64,000 bases of DNA from Saprospiraceae bacterium (GTDB taxonomy: Bacteria > Bacteroidota > Bacteroidia > Chitinophagales > Saprospiraceae): the NCBI GenBank assembly GCA_016715105.1, contig JADKBO010000008.1, positions 236,083 through 300,082 of the forward strand, read 5' to 3'. Positions within the stretch are counted from its first letter, which is position 1. Each line of letters opens with the position of its first letter. The notes under the pieces are model-generated. The model worked only from the letters and a program-made list of their open reading frames with translations. It was not told the origin of the DNA and did not search any database. Shown piece by piece: positions 1 to 7,921 of the stretch. A program made the translations under genes and the position numbers.

Positions 1-2
1 TT

Positions 3-632
3 GATGTAAGAGAATTTTATACGAGCGACCCACAATTACAACCCACTAAATTAATTCCGCTGATCAATAAGACGACTGAGTTAATGAATGAACTGGTCAT
101 TCAAGAATCAGATAATCTCACCAAGGACACCATCCGGGCTACTTGGAAAGGCTTGAGTATTGAAAATCAAGAAGGTTTTTTTCCTAGGGTAGAAAAGAAT
201 AGTAACTTTTTTGATCAACTTCAATCCGCTCTCAAAAAATCCGAATCGCCTCAGCAATTTGACCACAAAAAGTACATTTCTGGTAAATTTTTCCCTTGGT
301 ATTTAGCGCTGATTCCTTTGGCTATGCCTGCTTATTTAGCAATGTCCTTGCCAAGATATATTGCGTTGAAATTGCGTAATACATTGGTTAAAAAAATAGA
401 ATTCAAATCAGCCATTACATTCGCTAGTGGTACATTTATTGCATTATTTTTAATCATAGGCATCAATATTGGCTCCATTCTATCCATAGGTTGGGCTGCC
501 ACTCTAGCTCTCGACTTATCACTTTTGTTTTCTGCTTATTGTTATTTATTCGTTTGGGAAAACTTTAAAAAGAAAGCATTAGTAAAAACACCAGAAGCTT
601 TAGGTCAATTAGATGGAAAACTTCCAAATTGA
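3..632 (+). CDS. C-terminal part of a membrane-associated protein, probably a glycerol/phospholipid acyltransferase (5' end outside window)
   Basis: The reading frame is open from base 3, before the first ATG at 84, so the gene almost certainly starts upstream of the window and only about 209 residues are visible. The visible part has a charged helical stretch, then a hydrophobic region (about residues 75-160 counted from the ATG at 84) with two to three membrane segments, and a lysine-rich end. The hydrophobic block followed by an ALKLRNTLVKK-type basic turn resembles the C-terminal extension of Bacteroidota PlsC-like acyltransferases, but the catalytic HX4D motif would lie outside the window, so this is recall of family appearance and not proof. 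It overlaps the next gene by 20 bp, suggesting one transcript with the sulfotransferase. Confidence 0.5.
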   Translation, partial: DVREFYTSDPQLQPTKLIPLINKTTELMNELVIQESDNLTKDTIRATWKGLSIENQEGFFPRVEKNSNFFDQLQSALKKSESPQQFDHKKYISGKFFPWYLALIPLAMPAYLAMSLPRYIALKLRNTLVKKIEFKSAITFASGTFIALFLIIGINIGSILSIGWAATLALDLSLLFSAYCYLFVWENFKKKALVKTPEALGQLDGKLPN

Positions 633-1497
633 TTTTATAGGGATTGGTTTTGCAAAGAGTGGTACCACAACTGTTGCAAAATTATTGGAAGAACATCCTG
701 AGATTTGCATGTCTATACCAAAAGAAGTCCAATATTTCAATCCTATAAGATCTTTTTACCACAAACCGTTAGAAAACTCCAATTATCAAAAAGGAAGTCA
801 TTGGTATCAAAATCATTGGGCACATCAGAAAAATGAACGTCTGAGGGGGGAAATTTCACCACAATATATTCAATCTGTCACAAGCTTAGAAAGGATTAAA
901 AAAGATCAACCACAATCAAAAATCCTCATTTTCCTCAGAAATCCAGCGGACATTGCTTTCTCATTTTATGGTATGGCTGTCCACCATCATCATGTTAAAT
1001 TACCTCATTTTTCAGAAGCCATAAGAACCAATGAAAATATCAGAGAAAGAATGTTTCTATTCTCACAGGTCAAAGACTGTATAAATCTCTTTTCCAAAAA
1101 CCAAATCCATTTTTTTGTTTTAGAAGACTTCATGAAGGATCGAGAGGCAGCTATCAAATCCTTGTACGAATTTTTGGGTGTAGATACACTATTCAAGCCA
1201 CCTTCTTTAAACTTAGTTTTTAATGCGGCCGGGAGTTCGAAATTTCCTTGGCTGCGTCAATTTGAAAATAAGTTCGTTTCTACTTTATCAGGTTTAGGTC
1301 TTACTGAATTCCTTAAAACTCTGAAAACTTGGTCTGTTATTCAAAAAATTCAACAATTAAATACTACAAAACACAAAAAGCATGAATTGAGTATAGAGGA
1401 TCGAAAGTATATTTACGAAGAAGTAAAAAATGATGTAAAAATGCTTGAAACCATCGTTGGCCGAGATCTAAGCTTTTGGCTTAAAATGAAAATTTAA
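613..1497 (+). CDS. Sulfotransferase family protein
   Basis: This is a 294-residue cytoplasmic protein without a signal peptide. Residues 10-20 (GIGFAKSGTTT) form the 5'-phosphosulfate loop of PAPS-dependent sulfotransferases, and a LIFLRNPADIAFSFYG stretch around residues 100-115 matches the second PAPS-binding region (3'-phosphate contact). The family moves a sulfuryl group from PAPS to hydroxyl groups of carbohydrates, lipids or proteins. The acceptor cannot be read from the sequence. The ATG overlaps the end of the probable acyltransferase gene by 20 bp, and the next gene begins 1 bp after the stop, so these genes look co-transcribed and may modify a surface lipid or glycan. The family assignment is solid; the substrate is unknown. 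Confidence 0.88.
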   Translation: MENFQIDFIGIGFAKSGTTTVAKLLEEHPEICMSIPKEVQYFNPIRSFYHKPLENSNYQKGSHWYQNHWAHQKNERLRGEISPQYIQSVTSLERIKKDQPQSKILIFLRNPADIAFSFYGMAVHHHHVKLPHFSEAIRTNENIRERMFLFSQVKDCINLFSKNQIHFFVLEDFMKDREAAIKSLYEFLGVDTLFKPPSLNLVFNAAGSSKFPWLRQFENKFVSTLSGLGLTEFLKTLKTWSVIQKIQQLNTTKHKKHELSIEDRKYIYEEVKNDVKMLETIVGRDLSFWLKMKI

Positions 1498-1498
1498 A

Positions 1499-3103
1499 AT
1501 GGATACTCTTTATCAATATCCAGAGTGGGCATTTTACCTATTGTTTTTCCTTTGCCATAAACCACTGATGGATTTGATTTTGGCTTGTAATACGCAAAAG
1601 CTGAATTTATACCACTTCGAAGAAGACCTCTTTTCACAAAATCTGTCTAATCAAAAAGCTCGAGTAATTGAATATTTTTTAAAAGAGTGGCTACCTGCTT
1701 TGGTCATTTCCACCCTACTCTATTTTCTGATACCCAATTGGAAATTTCCCAATGGACAAAGCCTTCAATGGCTGGTTGTGCCAGTATGTGTGATGTTTGC
1801 GTGGAAATATCTCACAAAAGATAATGATGCAGGAACTGGCGAAAATAAAAATCAAATAAAAGTCCTTTTGTTATTAGTTACAATAGCGACGTGCTTTAGC
1901 CCTGCCTTTCTTGCATTATTTCTTAATATTGGATTTTACCATTTCAGGTCTTGGCAACATCATAATCAAATGCCGACCAGATTGCTCCAAATCACTTTAA
2001 CAGCTTTGTTTATCAATAGCCTATTTACTACTTTTTTAAAAGTGAATTATTCGTTTATAACATGTTATACATTGTTACTCTTCTTGACATGGGCTATGCA
2101 TTATTGGGTACCTTTTGCACAGAAAATATTCTTGTCCTTCAAAAACAGGAAATTTTGGCCGATTACCAATGACTTGCATTTGATCATTCGTGCGGCACAA
2201 TTTTATGGGTGGAATCCAGACAAAAAAAGCATGGATTATTTATATGCATTCGTCATAAAGTATAAAGTTCTATTGCAGACATGCACATTGATCGGTGAAG
2301 GCATTGTATTGTTTTCATTATTTGACTTCCGGATAAGTGTATTTTCTATTTGTTTTATGACATTGATGCATGTAATCATTGTTCTCTGTTCTGGAATTTT
2401 CTTTTGGGAATACATGATCACCAATATATTACTTGTTTTTTTCCTCTTTAGTTTAAGTCATGTAGATGCAGGCTTGGTTTTCACTCGGGAGAATGGTCTC
2501 ATTTTTATTTTTTTATCATTTGCATTTGTGCTTTCAGGATTGACACTTTGGAGACCAAAAGGCCTTGCTTGGTGGGAAACCAGTCTAGTGGGCAAAATAA
2601 ACTGGAATGTGATAGGACTGAGTGGTCAAAAATATCCACTTACCAACCAATTTTTGGATCCTCATGAATATGCTTTTGGGCGCTTTTTTGGAGATTTTTT
2701 AATAAAAAGACCAGTGTTGTATTATCATCTCGGACAAGTAAAATCATATAAACACAAAGCAGCCTTAGATTCATTTGCTGGAAATATATTGGCTATCAAT
2801 CAATATGTAAACCAAAATGGTAAAGAAGTTTTCGATTCTGATAAAAAGCAAATGCATGATTTATATTTAGTGGCGTTTCTCCAAAACATCAACAAGGGTT
2901 TTCCAAAAAGATCTCCTTGGTTTTTACCAAAATGGTTGAAAGCACCAGGTGGGCAATTGTATTATTTAGGTTTTGAAAATGCATTCAATTTTCAAGAAAA
3001 AATTGTTCAGTTGGAAGTTTCCTTTACAGAAAAAATCTGGATTAATGACCAATGGCTCACTACCTATGAAGCACACCTTTACGCACTGGAAATACCTGAA
3101 TGA
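1499..3103 (+). CDS. Polytopic membrane protein of unknown function
   Basis: A 534-residue protein with roughly eight to ten hydrophobic segments spread between residues 10 and 350, followed by a soluble C-terminal region of about 160 residues. I do not recognise a catalytic motif. The layout (a paired bundle of membrane segments plus a soluble tail) is loosely reminiscent of HTTM/gamma-carboxylase-like membrane proteins, but no diagnostic residue supports that. It starts 1 bp after the sulfotransferase stop and is followed 105 bp later by a phosphodiesterase gene on the same strand, so a role in the same envelope-modification pathway is inferred from context only. A shadow frame at 2973-3212 overlaps its end and is not considered real. 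Confidence 0.8.
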   Translation: MDTLYQYPEWAFYLLFFLCHKPLMDLILACNTQKLNLYHFEEDLFSQNLSNQKARVIEYFLKEWLPALVISTLLYFLIPNWKFPNGQSLQWLVVPVCVMFAWKYLTKDNDAGTGENKNQIKVLLLLVTIATCFSPAFLALFLNIGFYHFRSWQHHNQMPTRLLQITLTALFINSLFTTFLKVNYSFITCYTLLLFLTWAMHYWVPFAQKIFLSFKNRKFWPITNDLHLIIRAAQFYGWNPDKKSMDYLYAFVIKYKVLLQTCTLIGEGIVLFSLFDFRISVFSICFMTLMHVIIVLCSGIFFWEYMITNILLVFFLFSLSHVDAGLVFTRENGLIFIFLSFAFVLSGLTLWRPKGLAWWETSLVGKINWNVIGLSGQKYPLTNQFLDPHEYAFGRFFGDFLIKRPVLYYHLGQVKSYKHKAALDSFAGNILAINQYVNQNGKEVFDSDKKQMHDLYLVAFLQNINKGFPKRSPWFLPKWLKAPGGQLYYLGFENAFNFQEKIVQLEVSFTEKIWINDQWLTTYEAHLYALEIPE

Positions 3104-3208
3104 TCACGTTGTTCTTATTACATATTTAAATAATATGAAATGTGTTTTTATTTCTCAAGATTATCCAATTATATTTACAAACAATTCTTATAAAATAAAA
3201 TCCCCAAT

Positions 3209-4093
3209 ATGAGCGCAAGATTGATTGCCGTCGCTATGGAAGCTGCAGAAATTACCTTGATTGAACAATGGTGCAACGCTGGAAAACTTCCAAACTTCAA
3301 TCAATTGATGCAAACTGGCTATTGGCAAAAATTGAAGTCAACTGCTGATGTGGCCAGTGGCGGTACTTGGCCTACCCTTCACACAGGTTGTAGTCCGGCA
3401 AAACATGGAATTGCCCGTTCTCACAGACATCTCAAAACTGGAACTTACGAAATTCACAAGCAATATGCCGACCAAGTCAGGCAGGACACTTTTTGGAATT
3501 ATTTGTCTGCCAAGGGGTATCGCAGCGCTATCCTAGATGTACCCAAATCTTTTCCTGTGGCGAACTTCAATGGTATACATTTAGTCAATTGGGGAGACGA
3601 ACATCAAAGTTGGAAACAATCCTCCTGGCCACCTGAGTTTAGTGAAGAAGTAATTGCCAAATATGGAAGACATCCATTGGAAGGCTGGTATCAACAAAGA
3701 CCTACCACTCCAGAAAAATATAAAGCTTTAGTCAACGATCTGATATCAGGAATCCAATTAAGAACCCAGTTAGTTTCTGATGTTTTGCAAAGAGAATCGT
3801 GGGATCTTTTGATGGTTTCTTATTCAGAATTACACTGGGCAGGCCATATTATCTGGCACACCATGGATAAAAATCATCCTGATTACAACCCTCAACAAAG
3901 CGAAGAGCTTGAAAATGCCATGTACAGATGTTATGAAGAAATAGACAAAGGTCTAGGAAAAATAAGAAGTCTCGATCCTGAAGCAATTTTGATGATTTTT
4001 GCAAATTCTGGTATGGGTCCCAATTATAGTGGTCGACATTTGATTACACAGGTGTTGCAAGAAATTGGCATGGTTCCAAAAAACGACCAATAA
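3209..4093 (+). CDS. Alkaline-phosphatase-superfamily type I phosphodiesterase/nucleotide pyrophosphatase, N-terminal part (frameshifted)
   Basis: These 294 residues carry the N-terminal two thirds of a type I phosphodiesterase. The metal and nucleophile region is GGTWPTLHTG (about residues 50-60), with the Thr as likely nucleophile, followed by the PAKHGIA motif typical of the family; the LHWAGHIIWH segment near residue 210 supplies further metal ligands. The frame stops at 4093, but the neighbouring +1 frame continues directly with the rest of the same protein (4065-4781). The switch point is the A6 run at 4078-4083: with five A's the frame reads through as VPKTTNKRSLLDLIPARKWG. So this is one gene of about 520 residues, 3209-4781, broken by one extra base. 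The substrate is unknown; the position beside a sulfotransferase and glycosyltransferase suggests envelope lipids or glycans. Confidence 0.8.
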   Translation: MSARLIAVAMEAAEITLIEQWCNAGKLPNFNQLMQTGYWQKLKSTADVASGGTWPTLHTGCSPAKHGIARSHRHLKTGTYEIHKQYADQVRQDTFWNYLSAKGYRSAILDVPKSFPVANFNGIHLVNWGDEHQSWKQSSWPPEFSEEVIAKYGRHPLEGWYQQRPTTPEKYKALVNDLISGIQLRTQLVSDVLQRESWDLLMVSYSELHWAGHIIWHTMDKNHPDYNPQQSEELENAMYRCYEEIDKGLGKIRSLDPEAILMIFANSGMGPNYSGRHLITQVLQEIGMVPKNDQ

Positions 4094-4781
4094 AAGGTCA
4101 TTACTTGATCTCATTCCCGCTAGAAAATGGGGTGCTCAAACTTTTGAAAATGTTGAAAGATTTATTCCTATTTGGATGATTGAAAAAGCGAAGTCAATAA
4201 TACCTGACAGGTTTTGGGACAAATACACCCGAACACTACTATATGGCGGTAATAACTGGAAAGATTGTATTGCCTTCAGTATTCCTAGTGATTACAGTGG
4301 TACGATCAGAATAAATTTGGAAGGGCGGGAACCCAATGGTAAAGTAAAGGAAGGTGCTGAATATGACCAAGTTTGTCAAGAAATTATGGAAACATTTTCT
4401 CAGCTGATCAATCCGGAAACAGGCAAAAAGACAGTAAAAGAAGTAATTAAAGTGCGAGACGACTTTTCTGGACCACACATCAATGAACTCCCAGATATTG
4501 TCATAACATGGGAAAGAGATGCGCCAATAACTGCAGTTTATAGTGATCGCATTGGAAAAATAACAGGAACTTTGAGAGATAAAAGATCTGGAGGTCACGA
4601 GTCTTATGGTTTCATTCTCATCCATGATCCTAAGAAAAGTGCGTTTAAATCCAATGAAACCGCCCACATTTTAGACATTGCGCCTACTATTTTGATGCAA
4701 TTGGGTTGCGATATTCCAGAAACTATGGACGGTAAAATTCTACCCTTTTATGCTGACGAAATTCAGACAATAAAATCATAA
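4065..4781 (+). CDS. Alkaline-phosphatase-superfamily phosphodiesterase, C-terminal part (continuation of 3209-4093)
   Basis: This frame gives 238 residues and begins at an ATG inside the upstream fragment, but true continuity starts at the A6 run 4078-4083. The DLPDIV-like segment (NELPDIVITW) and the RSGGHESYGFILIHDP stretch, where Gly-His supplies the last metal-binding histidine, are the usual C-terminal elements of the family, followed by DIAPTILMQLGCDIPETMDGK, the standard tail of phosphodiesterases and sulfatase-like enzymes. The internal ATG is therefore unlikely to be a real start. The 3' end overlaps the convergent glycosyltransferase gene by 19 bp. Confidence 0.75.
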   Translation: MAWFQKTTNKRSLLDLIPARKWGAQTFENVERFIPIWMIEKAKSIIPDRFWDKYTRTLLYGGNNWKDCIAFSIPSDYSGTIRINLEGREPNGKVKEGAEYDQVCQEIMETFSQLINPETGKKTVKEVIKVRDDFSGPHINELPDIVITWERDAPITAVYSDRIGKITGTLRDKRSGGHESYGFILIHDPKKSAFKSNETAHILDIAPTILMQLGCDIPETMDGKILPFYADEIQTIKS

Positions 4782-4999
4782 ATAATTTGAGCTCGTTGCG
4801 TCCAGCTAAAATTTTCTACTAAAACCCTATTGTTGCTTACCATATTTTCGCACAATTCCTTTGATTTCAGCAAAGTCATTATTTGATTCGCAAGGTCTTC
4901 TGCATTTTCTGATTCAAAATATCGGCAATTAACATCTGGTTTAAGAACTTCATTGATGGATGGCAAGTTGGAAGCAATGATTGGACAATCACATGCCAT
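4763..4999 (-). CDS. Glycosyltransferase family 4 protein, C-terminal part (continuation of 5052-5921)
   Basis: This is the C-terminal end of a GT-B glycosyltransferase. Read upstream past the ATG at 4999, the frame stays open and gives GIVPNN...SPLKIFEYMACDCPIIAS, the nucleotide-sugar binding motif (the SPLK-FEYMA signature of family GT4), so the coding sequence really begins at the frameshift near 5079-5085 and not at 4999. About 105 residues belong to this part. It overlaps the convergent phosphodiesterase gene by 19 bp. Confidence 0.75.
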   Translation of the reverse strand: MACDCPIIASNLPSINEVLKPDVNCRYFESENAEDLANQIMTLLKSKELCENMVSNNRVLVENFSWTQRAQIIYDFIV

Positions 5000-5051
5000 A
5001 TACTCAAATATTTTAAGCGGAGAGGTGTAATTTACACTGATATGCTCTTTA

Positions 5052-5921
5052 TTATTTGGGACAATTCCAATATCCGTATTTTTTTATACAATTTACGATT
5101 TCTTTTCTCGATAATGTATCAGAGAATGTAATAACTAGATGCAATTTGTAAAACTCAATTAAGTCAAAAAACCTTTTTTTATCGGCCAAACTACCAGACC
5201 CAACAATGATGACGTGGACTTCATTTTCATTTAAAAATCTACATGCTTCAACAAGTGTGTCAACCCCCTTCCATGTTTGAAATGAACCAAAATATGCAAT
5301 TACTCTTTTATCTTTTGTTTTGGGAAAACGTTTATGGAAACCTACCTCATTTCTTGGTAAATCTCTAAAAAAAGTAACATCGACTCCACTATACACGACG
5401 CCTATTTTATTACTTTTAATACCAAAATATTTAATCATGTCCTGTTTGATGCCATCAGTAATGGCCACCAGTAAGTCTGGGATTTTTAAAGCTTCCTTTT
5501 CTTGACTCAATTTGACCTTAGACGATACTTGATGATAAATTTTATGAGCTTCAAAGATAATTTTACATTTAGGTTTTAAGCTTCCTGGCAAAAGGGAAAG
5601 AAAATATAGAAATCCAAAATCTCTTGTGAAAATAAAATCAACGTTCCTGACATTTAGCAAAACATAAAAGGCATAGACTATCCTGCTGATTCTTTCGTAA
5701 GAGGAGTTATTTTTGAATGAAATGGGTACAAAGAATATTTTGAAATTAGGTTTTGTTATATCTAGATCACTTAGAAGTTTTTGAAGATTTTCACTGTCAG
5801 TTTTACTCGCAAAAAAGGTTACATCAAAAAAGTCACCCAATGCCTGTACCATCGAAATACTGGCGATCACGTCTGCTGTTTGTTCAGATAAATCATTCTG
5901 ATATACAAAAGCTAATTTCAT
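5052..5921 (-). CDS. Glycosyltransferase family 4 (GT-B fold), N-terminal part (frameshifted)
   Basis: The first 289 residues hold the N-terminal acceptor domain (MKLAFVYQNDL start, beta-alpha-beta pattern) and the beginning of the C-terminal domain, including DLLVAITDGIKQD, the VVYSGVDVTFF motif and VIAYFGSFQTWKGVDTLVEA, which are standard for GT4 enzymes such as mannosyl- or glucosyltransferases of cell-surface polysaccharides. The frame ends at 5052 after an out-of-frame tail. At the A7 run (T7 on the plus strand, 5079-5085), reading six A's restores the frame into CIKNTDIGIVPNNKEH and the C-terminal half. The intact gene would span 4763-5921, about 385 residues. Sugar donor and acceptor are unknown. 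Confidence 0.8.
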   Translation of the reverse strand: MKLAFVYQNDLSEQTADVIASISMVQALGDFFDVTFFASKTDSENLQKLLSDLDITKPNFKIFFVPISFKNNSSYERISRIVYAFYVLLNVRNVDFIFTRDFGFLYFLSLLPGSLKPKCKIIFEAHKIYHQVSSKVKLSQEKEALKIPDLLVAITDGIKQDMIKYFGIKSNKIGVVYSGVDVTFFRDLPRNEVGFHKRFPKTKDKRVIAYFGSFQTWKGVDTLVEACRFLNENEVHVIIVGSGSLADKKRFFDLIEFYKLHLVITFSDTLSRKEIVNCIKKYGYWNCPK

Positions 5922-6017
5922 ATAAATACAAATAAGATCAACTTGCCATTAAGGGAAGTTCCTGGCGGCATTAAATACCTCTAAATGAAAACCTTAACAA
6001 TAAACGCTAAATATAAG

Positions 6018-7787
6018 CTATTTTTCAGGCTTGTAAGTTACATCAAGATTTAACTCTTTCAGTTGTGCATCATGGATGTGAGATGGTGCATCAATCATCA
6101 TATCTCTTCCTGTATTATTTTTGGGGAAAGCTATGAAATCTCTGATAGAGCTCTGACCGTTTAAAACCGCACATAAACGGTCAAAACCAAAGGCTATTCC
6201 ACCATGTGGAGGCGCTCCATACTCGAATGCGCCCAATAAAAACCCAAATTGATCTTCTGCCTCTTCTTTGGTAAATCCTAGTAAATCAAAGTTTTTGGAC
6301 TGCAATTCTCTATCATGAATTCTGATTGAACCTCCGCCTATCTCTGATCCATTGATGACAAGGTCATAGGCATCTGCGCGTAAGGACTTCATAGTCTCAT
6401 GATCACCTGAAAGCATTCTTGGGATGTCTTCTTGTTTAGGTGAGGTAAATGGGTGGTGCATGGCAAAAAATCTATTTGCATCTTCATCCCACTCCAACAA
6501 TGGGAAATTAACTACCCAAAGTGGTTTAAAGTCTCCAGTTTTCATCAAACCGAGCTTCCTTCCCAATTCCAACCTCAATTCATTGAGTTGTTTCCTAGTC
6601 TTCTCCTTTTCTCCACTCAATATGAATAAAACATCTCCTTCTTCAACACCAAATCTTTCACCCCAAGACTTCAGTTCCTCGTCTGAATAAAATTTCCCAA
6701 CGGTAGATTTAATGCCATCAGCTTGATACTTTACGTAAACTAATCCTTTAGCACCAATTTGCGGCCTTTGCAACCACTCGGTAAGGTCTTTCATATCTTT
6801 ATTTGAATATGAATCGGCTATACCTTTTGCACAAATACCAACTACTAATTCTGCTTGATCAAAGACTCCAAAACCTTTACCTTGTGCTAAGTCATTAATT
6901 TCGACAAATTCCATTCCGAAACGGAGGTCGGGTTTGTCGCTACCATATTTTTCCATGGCATCATCGTAAGACATACGAGGGAACTCAGCCAATTCAATAC
7001 CAATCATTGTTTTAAACAAGTGTTTTGCAAGTCCTTCGAATGTATTGAGAATGTCCTCAATGTGAATAAATGACATCTCACAATCTATTTGAGTAAATTC
7101 TGGTTGTCTATCAGCCCTTAAATCCTCATCTCTAAAACACTTGACGATCTGAAAATATTTGTCAAAACCAGAGACCATCAAAATTTGCTTGAAAGTTTGT
7201 GGCGATTGTGGTAATGCATAAAATTCTCCTGGATTCAATCTTGAAGGCACCACAAAGTCTCTTGCGCCTTCTGGAGTACTTTTGATGAGAAATGGTGTTT
7301 CTACCTCAATAAAACCTTGGCTATCAAGATACTTCCTGCTTTCCAAAGCTAGTTTGGATCTGAAAATGATATTACTTTGTTGAAGTGGTCTTCTTAAATC
7401 GAGGTATCGATACTTCATTCGTAGATCGTCACCACCATCTGTATTTTCTTCTATGGTAAATGGAGGAGTTTTAGCTGCATTAAGTATTTTGAGTGATGTT
7501 GCTTCTATTTCTATATCTCCGGTTACTCTATTCGCATTTTTGCTACTTCTTTCTCTGACAACACCTTGCACTTGAATGACAAATTCTCGTCCAAGTTTAC
7601 GCGCTTCGCCACACAATTGGGCATTGTCATCCATGTTGAACACCACTTGAGTAATGCCATATCTGTCACGTAAATCCAAGAAAGTCATGCCCCCAAGATC
7701 TCTAGCTTTCTGCACCCAACCACTGAGCGTGATATTATTTCCTACATTTTCCAATCGCAATTCGCCACAATGGTGTGTCCTATACAT
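6018..7787 (-). CDS. aspS: Aspartyl-tRNA synthetase
   Basis: Class II aminoacyl-tRNA synthetase that attaches aspartate to tRNA-Asp. The order is an N-terminal OB-fold anticodon-binding domain (MYRTHHCGELR..GWVQKARDLGG), class II motif 1 and motif 2 (FRDEDLRADRQPEFTQIDCEMSF), the bacterial GAD insertion domain, and motif 3 (GIAFGFDRL) near the C-terminus. The reading frame extends back to an ATG at 7811, but bacterial AspRS normally begins at the MYRTH sequence, so the ATG at 7787 is preferred, giving 589 residues. The bacterial-type length and the GAD domain argue against the archaeal form. The gene is divergent from the Rpn gene and has no obvious partners. Confidence 0.97.
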   Translation of the reverse strand: MYRTHHCGELRLENVGNNITLSGWVQKARDLGGMTFLDLRDRYGITQVVFNMDDNAQLCGEARKLGREFVIQVQGVVRERSSKNANRVTGDIEIEATSLKILNAAKTPPFTIEENTDGGDDLRMKYRYLDLRRPLQQSNIIFRSKLALESRKYLDSQGFIEVETPFLIKSTPEGARDFVVPSRLNPGEFYALPQSPQTFKQILMVSGFDKYFQIVKCFRDEDLRADRQPEFTQIDCEMSFIHIEDILNTFEGLAKHLFKTMIGIELAEFPRMSYDDAMEKYGSDKPDLRFGMEFVEINDLAQGKGFGVFDQAELVVGICAKGIADSYSNKDMKDLTEWLQRPQIGAKGLVYVKYQADGIKSTVGKFYSDEELKSWGERFGVEEGDVLFILSGEKEKTRKQLNELRLELGRKLGLMKTGDFKPLWVVNFPLLEWDEDANRFFAMHHPFTSPKQEDIPRMLSGDHETMKSLRADAYDLVINGSEIGGGSIRIHDRELQSKNFDLLGFTKEEAEDQFGFLLGAFEYGAPPHGGIAFGFDRLCAVLNGQSSIRDFIAFPKNNTGRDMMIDAPSHIHDAQLKELNLDVTYKPEK

Positions 7788-7921
7788 CGTACATTTTTTA
7801 TTAGGATGCAAAAGTAATATGTTAAACCGTTTTATATATGTTATCCTTAAAAAAAATAAAATCCGGATAAAGTATTAGGTACATAGATTGCAAATGTTGT
7901 GATTTATATTATTTTTATACG

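Noticed and set aside
2973..3212. 79-aa frame overlapping the end of the membrane protein gene
   Set aside because: It shares DNA with the coding end of the membrane protein and has no independent support.
4065..4100. Programmed ribosomal frameshift in the phosphodiesterase gene
   Set aside because: A +1 shift at a short A-run has no known signal here; the same indel type occurs in five other genes, so assembly error is more likely.
4239..4667. 142-aa minus-strand frame
   Set aside because: It is antisense to the phosphodiesterase, whose motifs and frame are clearly coding.
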